This document shows positions 1 to 9,504 of a stretch of 64,000 bases of DNA, piece after piece. Position 1 is the stretch's first letter, and every line of letters starts with the position of its first letter. The translations under genes were made by a program, and so were the position numbers. The notes below the pieces were generated by a model that saw only the letters and a program-made list of their open reading frames with translations, was not told where the DNA came from and ran no database searches. The stretch comes from DASUPK01 sp963797265 (GTDB lineage Bacteria > Actinomycetota > Thermoleophilia > Solirubrobacterales > 70-9): assembly GCA_963797265.1 (NCBI GenBank), contig CAWCOY010000004.1:62001-126000 (forward strand). The letters run 5' to 3'.

Positions 1-3000
1 GAGGCCGCGTGCCGGAGCTCCTCGGAGACGAGGATCTCGCCCCCCAGCGCCTGCGCCGCGATGCGGGCCGCGAGGATGACGTTCTTGCCGAAGTAGTCGC
101 CCTCCTCGGAGATCACCTCACCGGTGTGCAGGCCCATCCGCACCCGGAGCGGCTCTGCCGAATCGTTCCGCTCGCGCTCGGCGAACGCGCGCTGCACGTC
201 GATCGCGCACTCGAGCGCCTCGCAGGGATCCGGGAACGCGAGCATGAACCCGTCGCCCTGGCTCTTCACCTCGTAGCCCTCGTGGCGCGAGACCTGCTCG
301 CGGAAGATCGCATTGTGCTCGCGCAGCAGCTGCAGCCAGCGCTCATCTCCGAGGCGCTCGGTGAGGACGGTCGAGTCCTCGATGTCGCTGAAGAGGATCG
401 CCACGGTCCCGTCGGGCGCCATGTGGGCGCGCATGTCCGGCTGCTCCTCCTCCAGAGCGGAGACCATCTCGTCGATCGACGTCGTCACGTCGACGCCCGC
501 CAGGCCCTGCGCCTCGAGCCGGTCCGCGAGCGCCTGGTCGGCGACCCAGCGCGCGCCCATCTCGCGGGCCGTGCCGAGCACGGTCGAGAGCAGCTCCACA
601 GCGAGCTCGCGGTCGTTGTCCCGGTCGCGCTCGAGGAGCAGCTCCGCCAGGGCCAGTCCGCAGAGGGCCATTCCGGGGCGATCGTCCATCCTGGTCGCGA
701 TCTCGACCGCGTTGCCGAGGTGGCGCTCCGCGTCGTCGAGTCGGCCCATCGTCCAGGCGAGCATGCCGAGCACGCGGTCGACGGGCCCGTTGCACGCCGC
801 GGCCCTTGCCACGACGATCACCAGCCCCTCGTAGGGGACCAGCTCGTCGTAGGCAGCAGCGGCGCGATCGGCATCGCCGATCATCGCGATCGCCTCGCCG
901 AGCAGGCTCATCGCGGTGGCCCAGTTGACGTCCCGTGGGAGAGCCGAGAAATCGTCTCCCGCGAAACGTTGCAGCTCGCGCTTCGCGAGCTCGAAGTCCC
1001 CCGCCCGAGCGGCGAGCGTGACCAGCCCGCCCTGCCACGCGGGGATGCCGGGGAAGCGCTCGGCGAGGTCGCGGACGGCCGGTAGGAGCTCCCCGGCGCG
1101 CCCCTGCATGCTGCGGATCTGGATCATCTGGATGCCGTAGTACTGCTGGGCCAGCGCCTGCTCGGCCCGCTCGCCGGCGTGCCGCGCCTCCTGAGCGAGG
1201 CGCTCGGCCTCCTCCATGTCGCCGTTCAGCAGGGCGCGCATGCCGCGGAGCGCGAAGGTGTGCCAGGTGTGCTCCGGCATCCGCAGCTGGTCCGCAAGGC
1301 GGGCGTAGATCTCCAGCTCACGATCGACTGCCGGCACGTCGCCGAGCTCGAGCAACGACCAGAGCCGGTAGGCATGCCCACGCACCACCGCCTCGCGGTC
1401 GCCGGAGCGCTCGCCGAGCTCGACCAGCTCATCCGCGATCGCGAGCCGAACGCGAGGGGCGTCGGGGCCGGCGGGGATGAAGATTTTGCGGGTGAGCGCG
1501 GTGGCCAGGGCCGGGGACGAATCGATCTCTCGAGCGATCTCGATCGCCTCGTCGACCAGTTGCTCCGACTCGCTGACGTCGTTGTCGACCCAGTACAGCT
1601 CGGCCGACTTGGCGCTCAGCAGCGCCGCCCTGCGAGCGGTGCGCTCCGAACCGATCCTCTCCAGGGCCTCGTCGAGCAGGGCGAGGAGCTGCTCGTCGAG
1701 ACGCCCCGCGTCGCTCATCAGCGCGATGCCGATCGCGGCGCCCACGAGGCTGTCGGTGTCGTCCAGCCTGCGCGCCGACTCGGCCGCGCGCTCGAAGGCG
1801 GCTCGGGCGTCGGCCACGCGTGCAGACTTCGCCTCGGCGCCGCCCAGAGAGAGCAGCAGCCGGCAGCGCAGCGCCTCGTCGGGCTCCTCCATGAGATCGA
1901 GTACCTCGAGCGCCCGCCCATAGACGTCGACCGCGTCCTCATAGGCGAGCTGCTCCATGTCCTGGGCGCCGGCTCGCTGCGCATAGTCGATCGCCTTCGC
2001 GAGATCGCCGCGGGGCGCGGCGGCGAGGAAGTGGTGGGCGAGCTCGCCGAGGCGCTCGTCGACATTCCCGCCGCAGATCTCCTCGATCGCGAGGCCGGTC
2101 CGCTCGTGGAGAGCCGAGCGCTTCGGCGGGCTGAGCTCCTCGTAGAGCGTGTCCCGGACGAGCGCGTGGGCGAACGAGTAGCGGCCCTGCCCGAGATCGG
2201 TGACCAGGCGCTCGGCGATCGCCTCCCTGGCCGCCTTCATCAGCCCCTCCGGCGACTGCTTGGCGACGCGCGAGACCAGTTCCTCGTCGAAGTCGCGCCC
2301 GATCACCGCCGCGACCCGGAGGGCGTTGTTGGTCTGCTCGCTCAGCCGATCGAGACGGCGGCCAATCACTTCGCGGACCCCCTGCGGGATCTCCAGGTCG
2401 GCGATGCTTCCCGCCCCCGTGAGCTTGCCCTCGCTGGCGAGCAGGCGCACCACCTCGCCGACGAAGAATGGGTTGCCGTCGGTCTGCTCCTGTACGGCCT
2501 CGGCGAGGCCCGGCGGCGAGGGGGCGCCGGATGTCATCTCGATGTAGCGCTCAACGGCCCCGACCCCGAGGCCCCGCAGCGGGATGCGGCCGCTCCCCTC
2601 GATCCCCGAGATCTCGCCGAGGACCCGGGCGAGCGGATGGTGGCGGCCGAGCTCGACGTCGCGATAGGTGCCGAGCACCAGCAGGCCGCTTGAGGCGAGC
2701 TCCCTGGCGGCGAAGCGGAGCAGGAGGAGCGAGGGCTCGTCGGCCCAGTGGAGGTCATCCAGCACGATCACGAGTGGGCGGTCGCGTGCGGCGGCGAGCA
2801 ACAGGCTGGTCACGGAGTCGAAGAGGCGGAAGCGGGCCTCCTCGCTGTCGGAACCCGTCGCCGGCTCGATGTCGAGCTTCTCGGCGACCTCGGGGATCAG
2901 CTGGGCGACCTCGGCCGCCCCGCTGCCGAGCTGCCACGCCAGTGCGACGGGGTCCGCGTCCCGGGCGTAGGAGCGGATCGCCTGCACCCACGGCCAGTAG

Positions 3001-4208
3001 GCCGGTGCGCCCTCGTCCTCGCGGCAGCGGCCCCAGTAAACCCGGGCGCCGCTCACGCGGGCGTAGGTAGCCAGTTCCTCCGCCGCGCGCGTCTTGCCGA
3101 TCCCCGGCTCGCCCACTAGCAGCTGCAGCGACCCGCGGCCGGCGAGGGCGCCGTCGACGGCCTCGCGCAGGCGCTCCAGCTCGCGTTCGCGACCGACGAA
3201 GACGCCGCCCGCCAGGCTCTCGAGTGGATTCGCCTTGCGGGCCTCGACCGCGTCGTCGGGCTTCTCCTCGAGCGCGGCGCGGATCTGCTCGCGCGCCTCG
3301 GTGGCGTTTGCCGGACGGTCCTCCGGCCGCTTCGCGAGCAGCGCCATCACCGGACGGTCGAGCGACTCGGGAATCTCCGGGTTGTGCCGGGAGGGCGGCA
3401 CCGGATCGGCGTGCAGGTGCTGGCTGATGATCGAGACCGCGTCGTCTCCGGGGAAGGGCGGCTGGCCCGTGAGCATCTCGTAGAGCAGGGCGCCGAGCGA
3501 GTAGAGGTCGCTGCCGGGGCCGGCGGCCTCGCCGAGCGCCTGCTCGGGCGGCAGGTAGGCCACCGTGCCGACGAGGGTGCCGCCGCTCACTCTGGACCGG
3601 GCCTCCGTCGTGGCCAGGCCGAAATCGCCGAGCCTGGCGCGCCCGTCGTCGTCGATCCAGACGTTCGCCGGCTTCAGGTCGCGGTGGACGATGCCGCGCG
3701 CGTGGGCGTGCTCGAGCGCGCGGGTGACGTCCGCCGCGATCTCGACCGCCCGCTCGACCTCGAGATGACCGCCGGCCGCGGTGAGCAGGCCCTGGACGTC
3801 GCCGCCCGGCATGTAGCGGCTGACGATGAACGGATTGCCGTCGTCCTCGCCGGTGTCGAGGACGGTGACCACGTGCGGGTTGTCGCCGAGCTTGCGCATC
3901 GCATCGGCCTCGCGGCGCGCCCTCGCCTGGATTGAGGCTCCCACCCCGGCGGTGTCGTAGAGCGCCAGGGCGACCTCGGTCCCGCTGCGGGTGTCGGTCG
4001 ACAGGTACACGCGCTTCCGCCCGCCCTGCCCGAGGAAGCGCCGCACCTGGTATCGGCCGGCGATCTCGGTCGGGACGTCGGCTGGCAGGGGCTCCGCGGC
4101 GGGCGCCGCGGCTGGAGCCCGCTCGGCTACGAGCTCGGCTCCACACGAGTCGCAGAACCGCGCGCCCTCACGATTCTCGTTCCCACAGGACGGACAACGC
4201 ATGTCCAT
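1..4208 (-). CDS. Zinc ribbon / protein-kinase-like / AAA ATPase / TPR / class III cyclase fusion (C-terminus cut by window edge)
   Basis: About 1,400 residues are present and the frame is still open at base 1. Domains in order: a zinc ribbon with two CxxC pairs (CPSC, CDSC, residues 5-21); a Ser/Thr kinase-like domain (about 45-300) with HRDLKPANV (Asp177) and DFG; an AAA-type ATPase with Walker A GEPGIGKT (Lys372) and LVIVLDDLHW; a long TPR-like helical region; and a class III nucleotide cyclase domain (ILFSDIEDST) whose last residues lie outside the window. The usual VAIK lysine of the kinase is absent: the strand reads VALALYD. The protein probably senses a signal through its kinase/ATPase/TPR parts and makes cAMP or cGMP. 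No signal peptide or membrane segment is evident. ATG at 4208 or 4202, both in frame. Divergent from the GDPD gene. The fusion is read directly; its function is inferred. Confidence 0.85.
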   Translation of the reverse strand, partial: MDMRCPSCGNENREGARFCDSCGAELVAERAPAAAPAAEPLPADVPTEIAGRYQVRRFLGQGGRKRVYLSTDTRSGTEVALALYDTAGVGASIQARARREADAMRKLGDNPHVVTVLDTGEDDGNPFIVSRYMPGGDVQGLLTAAGGHLEVERAVEIAADVTRALEHAHARGIVHRDLKPANVWIDDDGRARLGDFGLATTEARSRVSGGTLVGTVAYLPPEQALGEAAGPGSDLYSLGALLYEMLTGQPPFPGDDAVSIISQHLHADPVPPSRHNPEIPESLDRPVMALLAKRPEDRPANATEAREQIRAALEEKPDDAVEARKANPLESLAGGVFVGRERELERLREAVDGALAGRGSLQLLVGEPGIGKTRAAEELATYARVSGARVYWGRCREDEGAPAYWPWVQAIRSYARDADPVALAWQLGSGAAEVAQLIPEVAEKLDIEPATGSDSEEARFRLFDSVTSLLLAAARDRPLVIVLDDLHWADEPSLLLLRFAARELASSGLLVLGTYRDVELGRHHPLARVLGEISGIEGSGRIPLRGLGVGAVERYIEMTSGAPSPPGLAEAVQEQTDGNPFFVGEVVRLLASEGKLTGAGSIADLEIPQGVREVIGRRLDRLSEQTNNALRVAAVIGRDFDEELVSRVAKQSPEGLMKAAREAIAERLVTDLGQGRYSFAHALVRDTLYEELSPPKRSALHERTGLAIEEICGGNVDERLGELAHHFLAAAPRGDLAKAIDYAQRAGAQDMEQLAYEDAVDVYGRALEVLDLMEEPDEALRCRLLLSLGGAEAKSARVADARAAFERAAESARRLDDTDSLVGAAIGIALMSDAGRLDEQLLALLDEALERIGSERTARRAALLSAKSAELYWVDNDVSESEQLVDEAIEIAREIDSSPALATALTRKIFIPAGPDAPRVRLAIADELVELGERSGDREAVVRGHAYRLWSLLELGDVPAVDRELEIYARLADQLRMPEHTWHTFALRGMRALLNGDMEEAERLAQEARHAGERAEQALAQQYYGIQMIQIRSMQGRAGELLPAVRDLAERFPGIPAWQGGLVTLAARAGDFELAKRELQRFAGDDFSALPRDVNWATAMSLLGEAIAMIGDADRAAAAYDELVPYEGLVIVVARAAACNGPVDRVLGMLAWTMGRLDDAERHLGNAVEIATRMDDRPGMALCGLALAELLLERDRDNDRELAVELLSTVLGTAREMGARWVADQALADRLEAQGLAGVDVTTSIDEMVSALEEEQPDMRAHMAPDGTVAILFSDIEDSTVLTERLGDERWLQLLREHNAIFREQVSRHEGYEVKSQGDGFMLAFPDPCEALECAIDVQRAFAERERNDSAEPLRVRMGLHTGEVISEEGDYFGKNVILAARIAAQALGGEILVSEELRHAA

Positions 4209-4350
4209 ACCTAGTAAACCAGCCGCGGTCCGGCCCTCCCATCGGGGATCACCCGTAGGGACCCGGACACCCCTGACGGCGAGCACTCGGATAGGCTGCC
4301 GCCGAGCCGAGTCGGCACGGACGCCGGGCGTTAGGGAAGGAGAGGACGCG

Positions 4351-5466
4351 ATGGGGCGACGCAGAACTGTTGGCGCAGCGGGTGCGATCGCGGCGATTGC
4401 ACTGGGGACGGCGATCGCCTACTCGCCGAGCGCCGGCGCGGTGGCGCCGGACCCGAATCCCTGGCTGCAGGAGCGCTTCCTCAACATGGCTCACCAGGGG
4501 GGCGAGGACGAGGCGCCCTCCAACACGCTGTTCGCGTTCAAGTCCGCGATCCGGGATCGCGGCGCCGACACGCTGGAGCTCGACGTCAACCTGACCGAGG
4601 ACGGCCAGCTCGTCGTCATCCACGACGACACAGTGAACCGGACGACCCAGGAGACGCGCGACCGCGCCAGCGGCTTCTCCGAGGTCAACGACCTGACCCT
4701 TGCCGAGGTCCAGGCCCTCGATGCGGGCTACACGTTCCGCCCAGGCCACTACGACAAGAGCGAGCCCGCCTCCGCCTACCCGTACCGCGGGGTGCGCACC
4801 GGTCAGGTGCGCCCTCCCGCGGGCTACCACGCAAACGACTTCAAGATCCCGACGCTCCGGGAAGTGCTGGATGTCTTCCCGAAGACCCCGATCAACATCG
4901 AGATCAAGATGATCAAGACGCCGACCGGGACCGCGGGCGGTTGCGTCACGCAGAACGGGATCAACTACTGCGATGACCCGGTAGGGTCGATCCCGGTCGC
5001 GGACGCGCTCGCCGACCTGCTCGACGAGCCGCGGTACGCCAGCCGGACCGACATCATCGTCGTCTCGTTCAGTGACCAGCTGATCGACCGCTTCCACGCT
5101 CAGGACGACAACGGGAACGTCGCCTTGGCGCCAGGTGTTAACGACACGACCGCCTTTGCCCTGTTCGGCACCACCCCCGACCCCGACGTCGCGGCATTCC
5201 AGGTTCCCCCCAAGCAGTTGGGGATCGACGTGCCCCAGCTGCTGCTGCAGACCCGGCATGCTCACGACCTCGGCTACGCCGTCCATGTCTGGACCAACGG
5301 TGATCAGGACGAGACCGACGCCAGCTACCGGCACCTCTACGACCTCGGCGTCGACGGGATCATGAGCTCGGTCCCGAGCCGCCTCGCGGCCTTCCTCTGC
5401 GCCAACCACATTCCGCGGCCCGACGGGAAGAAGCGCTGCAACAAGAACAAGCTCAAGCGCCCTTAG
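4351..5466 (+). CDS. Secreted glycerophosphodiester phosphodiesterase
   Basis: This 371-residue protein hydrolyses glycerophosphodiesters to glycerol-3-phosphate and an alcohol. It opens with an Arg-rich n-region and a hydrophobic stretch ending near AGA (about residue 30), a Sec-type signal peptide. GDPD landmarks follow: AHQGG with the first catalytic His at 48, LELDVNLTEDG (metal-binding Glu and Asp) and VVIHDDTVNRTT (second His). INIEIK and VHVWTNGD match later conserved blocks. ATG 4351 has a purine-rich site (GGGAAGGAGAGG) 5-18 bases upstream; an open frame continues upstream but has no better signal. The C-terminus is Lys-rich (KKRCNKNKLKRP), common in exported proteins of this group. 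Its stop overlaps the stop of the convergent metallopeptidase gene by two bases. Confidence 0.9.
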   Translation: MGRRRTVGAAGAIAAIALGTAIAYSPSAGAVAPDPNPWLQERFLNMAHQGGEDEAPSNTLFAFKSAIRDRGADTLELDVNLTEDGQLVVIHDDTVNRTTQETRDRASGFSEVNDLTLAEVQALDAGYTFRPGHYDKSEPASAYPYRGVRTGQVRPPAGYHANDFKIPTLREVLDVFPKTPINIEIKMIKTPTGTAGGCVTQNGINYCDDPVGSIPVADALADLLDEPRYASRTDIIVVSFSDQLIDRFHAQDDNGNVALAPGVNDTTAFALFGTTPDPDVAAFQVPPKQLGIDVPQLLLQTRHAHDLGYAVHVWTNGDQDETDASYRHLYDLGVDGIMSSVPSRLAAFLCANHIPRPDGKKRCNKNKLKRP

Positions 5467-6362
5467 ACGTCCCCCGAGAAGGTGTCGCAGGCCTCCAGCC
5501 GGCCTGAGTCGTAGCCCGTCTGCAGCCAGTGCGCCCGCTGCTCCGAGGTGCCGTGGGTGAAGGTCTCCGGGTCGATCCGCCCCTGGGCCTGCTGCTGGAT
5601 GCGATCGTCGCCGACCGCCGCCGCGGCCGTGAGGCCCTCCTGAAGGTCGCCGCTCTCGAGGATGCCGCGGTCGTAGGTCGAGCGAGCCCAGACGCCCGCC
5701 AGGCAATCGGCCTGCAGCTCTAGCCGCACCGAGAGCTCGTTGGCGTCGTCTGGATTCGACTGGCTCTGCCGACGGACCTGCTGCTCGATGCCGAGCTCCT
5801 CCTGGACGTGGTGGCCGAGCTCGTGTGCCACGACATAGGCCTGGGCGAAGTCGCCGGGTGCCTTGAACCGGTTGTTGAGCTCGTCGAAGAAGCCGAGGTC
5901 GAGATAGACCCTCTGGTCGAGCGGGCAGTAGAACGGGCCGGTGGCGGAGCTGGCCGCGCCACAGCCCGAGCTGGTCTGATTGCGGAAGATGACGACCTTC
6001 GCCCGCTTGTAGGGCTTGCCGGCGGCCTGGAACTGCTGTGTCCAGAAATCCTGTGCATCGCCTTGGACGAAATCGACGAACTGGAACTCCCTCTCCTCGT
6101 CCGGACTTCCGGGGACCGAGTTGTTCCCGGTCCCGGTCTGCGGCACCTGCGGGAAGGCGTTCGTGGGGTCGGGGACGTCGAACCCCCCGCCACCACCTCC
6201 CTTGATGAACAGGAAGTAGACGATGACGAGCACAATCAGCGTCCCGATCCCGCCGCCGCCGGCGCGGCCCAACGGGATCGGCATGCCGCCCCCGCCGAAT
6301 CCTCCCCCCGCGCCGCGCCGATCTTCGATGCCGCCGCTGCGCTTGCCCGGCTTCCACTTCAT
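5463..6362 (-). CDS. Neutral zinc metallopeptidase, YpfJ/KPN_02809 family, membrane-anchored
   Basis: A 299-residue protein with the zinc motif HELGHH (His180, Glu181, His184) in a helix preceded by QAYVVA, as in the neutral zinc metallopeptidase family. One transmembrane segment (about residues 40-57, LIVLVIVYFLFI) is flanked by Gly-rich linkers, so the catalytic part is probably outside the membrane. Family-typical blocks QFFxxxF-like (DFWTQQFQ), YCPLDQRVYLDLGFF and ELQADCLAGVWA are present, as is TSEQRAHWLQTGYDSG near the end. The length is normal for the family. The substrate is unknown. Convergent with the GDPD gene; the stop codons overlap. Confidence 0.88.
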   Translation of the reverse strand: MKWKPGKRSGGIEDRRGAGGGFGGGGMPIPLGRAGGGGIGTLIVLVIVYFLFIKGGGGGGFDVPDPTNAFPQVPQTGTGNNSVPGSPDEEREFQFVDFVQGDAQDFWTQQFQAAGKPYKRAKVVIFRNQTSSGCGAASSATGPFYCPLDQRVYLDLGFFDELNNRFKAPGDFAQAYVVAHELGHHVQEELGIEQQVRRQSQSNPDDANELSVRLELQADCLAGVWARSTYDRGILESGDLQEGLTAAAAVGDDRIQQQAQGRIDPETFTHGTSEQRAHWLQTGYDSGRLEACDTFSGDV

Positions 6363-6403
6363 GCGCGGCCACTCTATTCGCGGCCGGGCGCGAGACTGAG
6401 CGC

Positions 6404-7084
6404 ATGAGCGAGCGGCGGCTTCCGAGTCGGATCGCGGGGCATCTGAGCCAGGTCCTCCCGGAGGGCGCCTCGGGCGCCAGTCGAGTCCGACTGACGCAGC
6501 GCGGTGAGATGGTTCAGAAACCGGGCGGCAGGCGGCTTGAGTTCACCGCGGTCCAGCAACTCGAGGTCGGGACGGTCGAGTTCGAGTGGCGCGCGACCTT
6601 CGGCCCGAACCCGCTCGTCCGGGTCAGCGTCGTCGACCGCTACCGGGATGGCCGGGGGTCGCTCGCCGCCAAGGTCTGGGGGCTGATCCCGGCGACGCGC
6701 AGCACCGGACCTGAGACCGATCGCGCGGAGGCAATGCGTTATCTCGCCGAGCTGCCCTGGGTGCCTCAGGCAATCGGATCGAACCCGGAGCTCTCCTGGC
6801 GCGAGCTCGAGGACGGCTCCATCGAAGTCTCGACTCTGGTCGGGGGAAGGGCCGCGAGCGTCCGCCTCACACTCGACGACGCTGGCCTGATCCGCAGCGC
6901 CTCGGGGCTCAGGCCACGGCTCGCCGGCAGGACCTCGGCCGAGACTCCATTCCTGGGCAGCTTCGGCGACTACGTCGAGCTCGGCGGGATCCGGGTGCCC
7001 GGCAGCGCGGAGGTGAGCTGGGAGCTTCCCGAGGGCCCCTTCACCTACTGGCGGGGCGAGGTCACATCGCTCGTCGCGGAGTAG
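6404..7084 (+). CDS. Conserved protein resembling the DUF6544/DUF6920 family
   Basis: A 226-residue soluble protein of unknown function. It has the pattern I associate with DUF6544/DUF6920: VRLTQRGEM, KPGGRRLEFTAVQQL, Trp-containing FEWRATF, a central GL(I)P, and RYLAELPWVPQAI, with Trp/Tyr-rich strands later (GSFGDYVELGGIRVP). No catalytic motif or signal peptide is visible. It starts at ATG 6404, 41 bases from the divergent metallopeptidase start. Its 3' end overlaps the convergent cydB gene by 40 bases. The family assignment is from memory of the pattern. Confidence 0.7.
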   Translation: MSERRLPSRIAGHLSQVLPEGASGASRVRLTQRGEMVQKPGGRRLEFTAVQQLEVGTVEFEWRATFGPNPLVRVSVVDRYRDGRGSLAAKVWGLIPATRSTGPETDRAEAMRYLAELPWVPQAIGSNPELSWRELEDGSIEVSTLVGGRAASVRLTLDDAGLIRSASGLRPRLAGRTSAETPFLGSFGDYVELGGIRVPGSAEVSWELPEGPFTYWRGEVTSLVAE

Positions 7085-8079
7085 CCCTCCAGCGCCTGCC
7101 GCTGGGAGAGCACGTAGAGCAGGATCAGGGAAGGGACAACCGTCACGGCCGCGACCGCGAAGATGATGATCACCGCGGTCAGCGTCGCGGAGGCGCCCGC
7201 CGCGCCCGAGATCGTCAATGAGGTGGGCAGGATGTATGGGAAGGCGGCCGCGAAGTAGCCCCAGATGACTGCCGTCCCGGCGCCGACGGCCGCCGCTCGC
7301 AGTCCGTAGTTGCGGCCTGTGACCAGCAGTGCCAGCGCCACCAGGCCGCAGATTCCGGAGACGAGGACCAGCGCGATACCGGGCCAGGAGGTGAGCCCGT
7401 CGTAGACGTAGCGGCCGTCCGCATGAAGGGCGATCACGCCCACGACCGCCGCAGCGCCGGCGATCACCGCCGCCACGAGGGCGCGGCGCTCGAAGTAATC
7501 CCGCAGCTCGTCGTCGCCGGCCGAGCCCGAGTCGTTCACCAGGAAGATTGCGGCGGTGTACGCGGTGAGCAGCACGAAGAGGACGCCCAGGGACAGCGGC
7601 AGGAAGCCGATCCAGCTGCTGGTCGGATCGCCGTTTCCATCCGCGGGAACCTCGCCGGCCGCGATCGCTCCCACCACCGTCCCCATGAAGAATGGTGTGA
7701 GCACCGAGGCGAAGCCGAAGATGCGGCTGGCGGGCCGCTCGACGGGGCCGGGTAGCGCATGGCGAAATGCGAAGCCCGCTCCGCGGAGGACGATGCCGAG
7801 CGCCGCCAGCGCCAGGGGGATGTAGAGCGTGCTGAAGATCGCCGAGAAGGCCGTGGAGAACGCGGTCCAGAGCACGACGAGGACAAAGATCAGCCAGACG
7901 TGGTTGGCCTCCCAGACGGGCCCTATCGAGCGGTCGATCTGTCCCCGCACGCGACCGGCCCGCTGGTCGGACCCGGCCAGCAGGTCCCAGATACCCGCGC
8001 CGAAGTCCGCCCCGGCGAAGATGGCGTAGAGCGTGACGCCCACCCAGAGGATCGCCGCGCAGACGTCCGCGCTGCTCAT
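7045..8079 (-). CDS. cydB: Cytochrome bd-type quinol oxidase subunit II
   Basis: A 344-residue polytopic membrane protein with about eight to nine hydrophobic segments. The N-terminus (ILWVGVTLYAIFAGADFGAG followed by IGPVWEANHVWLIF) is the CydB signature. CydB pairs with CydA to form the bd terminal oxidase, which oxidises quinol and reduces oxygen to water without pumping protons. It overlaps cydA by four bases (ATGA), so the two are translationally coupled. It is the last gene of the minus-strand block that starts at 15119. No cydX, cydC or cydD is nearby. Confidence 0.95.
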   Translation of the reverse strand: MSSADVCAAILWVGVTLYAIFAGADFGAGIWDLLAGSDQRAGRVRGQIDRSIGPVWEANHVWLIFVLVVLWTAFSTAFSAIFSTLYIPLALAALGIVLRGAGFAFRHALPGPVERPASRIFGFASVLTPFFMGTVVGAIAAGEVPADGNGDPTSSWIGFLPLSLGVLFVLLTAYTAAIFLVNDSGSAGDDELRDYFERRALVAAVIAGAAAVVGVIALHADGRYVYDGLTSWPGIALVLVSGICGLVALALLVTGRNYGLRAAAVGAGTAVIWGYFAAAFPYILPTSLTISGAAGASATLTAVIIIFAVAAVTVVPSLILLYVLSQRQALEGYSATSDVTSPRQ

Positions 8080-9473
8080 GCCGAGGCCCCCGATTCACGG
8101 CCAGCCGGGGGGCTGTACGGGACCTCGCCGGGCTCCTCGGGACGGCCCTCTCGCCAGCGCCGCGAAAGCGCCCGCAGCACGAGGATCGCGGTGGCGCCCA
8201 GCGCGACGTAGAGCGACATGGTCAGGCCGAAGACCCACCAGATCCCCTTGGCCGGGGTCACAGCGTCGGTCGTGCGCATGAAGCCGTCGACGATCCACGG
8301 TTGGCGCCCCACCTCGGTGACGATCCAGCCGGATTCGAGGGCTACGATCGCGCCGACCCCGGCCACCGCCGCGATTCTCAGGAACCAGGGCGTACCGGGC
8401 AGGTCCCGGCGGCGCCACCAGGAGATCGCGAACCAGACCGCCAGCAGGAACAGGCCGGTCCCGATCCCGACCATCGTGTCGAAGGCGAGGTGCAGCATCG
8501 TCAGCGCGGGCGGCTGCTCGTCATCCGGGATCTGGTCGAGCCCGGTGACGTTGGTGTCCGTGCTGAAACCGACCAGGAGTGAGTCAAGACCCGGAATCGA
8601 GATGTCCGCGGAGACCTTGCCGTCATGGCAGATCCCGCCGATGTGCTCGGGCTGGTCGTCCCCGCTCTTATAGACGCACTCGAAACCGGCGAACTTGGCG
8701 GGCTGGTCATCGGCCACGGCGCGGGCCGCCGTGTCCCCGACGAAGAGCTGGATCGGAGCCGCCACCGCCGCGAGCGTGAACGGGATGATGAAGCCGAGCC
8801 GGTGGTAGCGGTCCCGGCGGCCACGCAGCATCCCGACGGCGTAGACGGAGGCGATCAGGAAGCCGGTGACTATGTAGGCCGCCAGCCACATATGAAAGAA
8901 CTCGTAGCCGGTCGCCGGGTTGAAGAGCACCTCGAACGGCCTGACGTGGGTGACGTTGCCGGCGGCGTCCAGGTCGAAGCCCTGCGGCTGGTTCATCCAG
9001 GCGTTCGCGGCGATCACGGAGAAGGCTCCGCCGATCCCGGAGATCACGATCGGCACCGCGGCGAGCATGTGCGCCCGGGGCGAAAGTCGATCCCAGCCGT
9101 AGATGTAGATCGCGATGAAGATCGCCTCGAGGAAGAAGAAGATCCCTTCGATCGCGAAGGCGATCCCGAAGGCATCGCCGAAGCGGTCCATGAATCGCGG
9201 CCAGAGCAGGCCGAACTCGAAGGAGAGGACCGTGCCGGTCACCGCGCCGACCGCAAACAGGACGGCGACCCCCTTCGACCAGTTGCGCGCCAAGCGGAGT
9301 GCATCTGGGTCCTTCTTGCGGTGGCCGTACCACTCGGCGATCAGCATCACGGCCGGGAAGGCGACGCCGAAGCACGCGAGCACTATGTGGAAGCCGAGCG
9401 TGAACCCCATCTGGTTCCGCGCGGCCAGTAGGTTCGATGCGGAATCCGCGAGGAGAAGAACCGGGCTCGCCAT
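8076..9473 (-). CDS. cydA: Cytochrome bd-type quinol oxidase subunit I
   Basis: A 465-residue membrane subunit carrying the haems and the quinol site. Visible landmarks are the N-terminal RNQMGFTLGFHIVLACFGVAFP helix with a haem-ligand His, FGLLWPRFMDRFGDAFG, GGAFSVIAANAWMNQPQGF, and the diagnostic GWIVTEVGRQPW near residue 400. It is shorter than E. coli CydA, consistent with a short quinol loop. Nine hydrophobic segments are apparent. The start lies 31 bases after the aldose epimerase stop on the same strand, so it is probably in the same transcript as NDH-2, which would supply quinol. Confidence 0.95.
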   Translation of the reverse strand: MASPVLLLADSASNLLAARNQMGFTLGFHIVLACFGVAFPAVMLIAEWYGHRKKDPDALRLARNWSKGVAVLFAVGAVTGTVLSFEFGLLWPRFMDRFGDAFGIAFAIEGIFFFLEAIFIAIYIYGWDRLSPRAHMLAAVPIVISGIGGAFSVIAANAWMNQPQGFDLDAAGNVTHVRPFEVLFNPATGYEFFHMWLAAYIVTGFLIASVYAVGMLRGRRDRYHRLGFIIPFTLAAVAAPIQLFVGDTAARAVADDQPAKFAGFECVYKSGDDQPEHIGGICHDGKVSADISIPGLDSLLVGFSTDTNVTGLDQIPDDEQPPALTMLHLAFDTMVGIGTGLFLLAVWFAISWWRRRDLPGTPWFLRIAAVAGVGAIVALESGWIVTEVGRQPWIVDGFMRTTDAVTPAKGIWWVFGLTMSLYVALGATAILVLRALSRRWREGRPEEPGEVPYSPPAGRESGASA

Positions 9474-9504
9474 CAGATCGCGGAGAGCCTATTCCTCTCA
9501 GACG

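Noticed and set aside
343..4146. Several long Arg/Pro-rich open frames opposite or out of frame with the kinase/cyclase gene
   Set aside because: They have no domain, show the composition of antisense GC-rich DNA, and lie across a gene whose own frame has clear motifs throughout.
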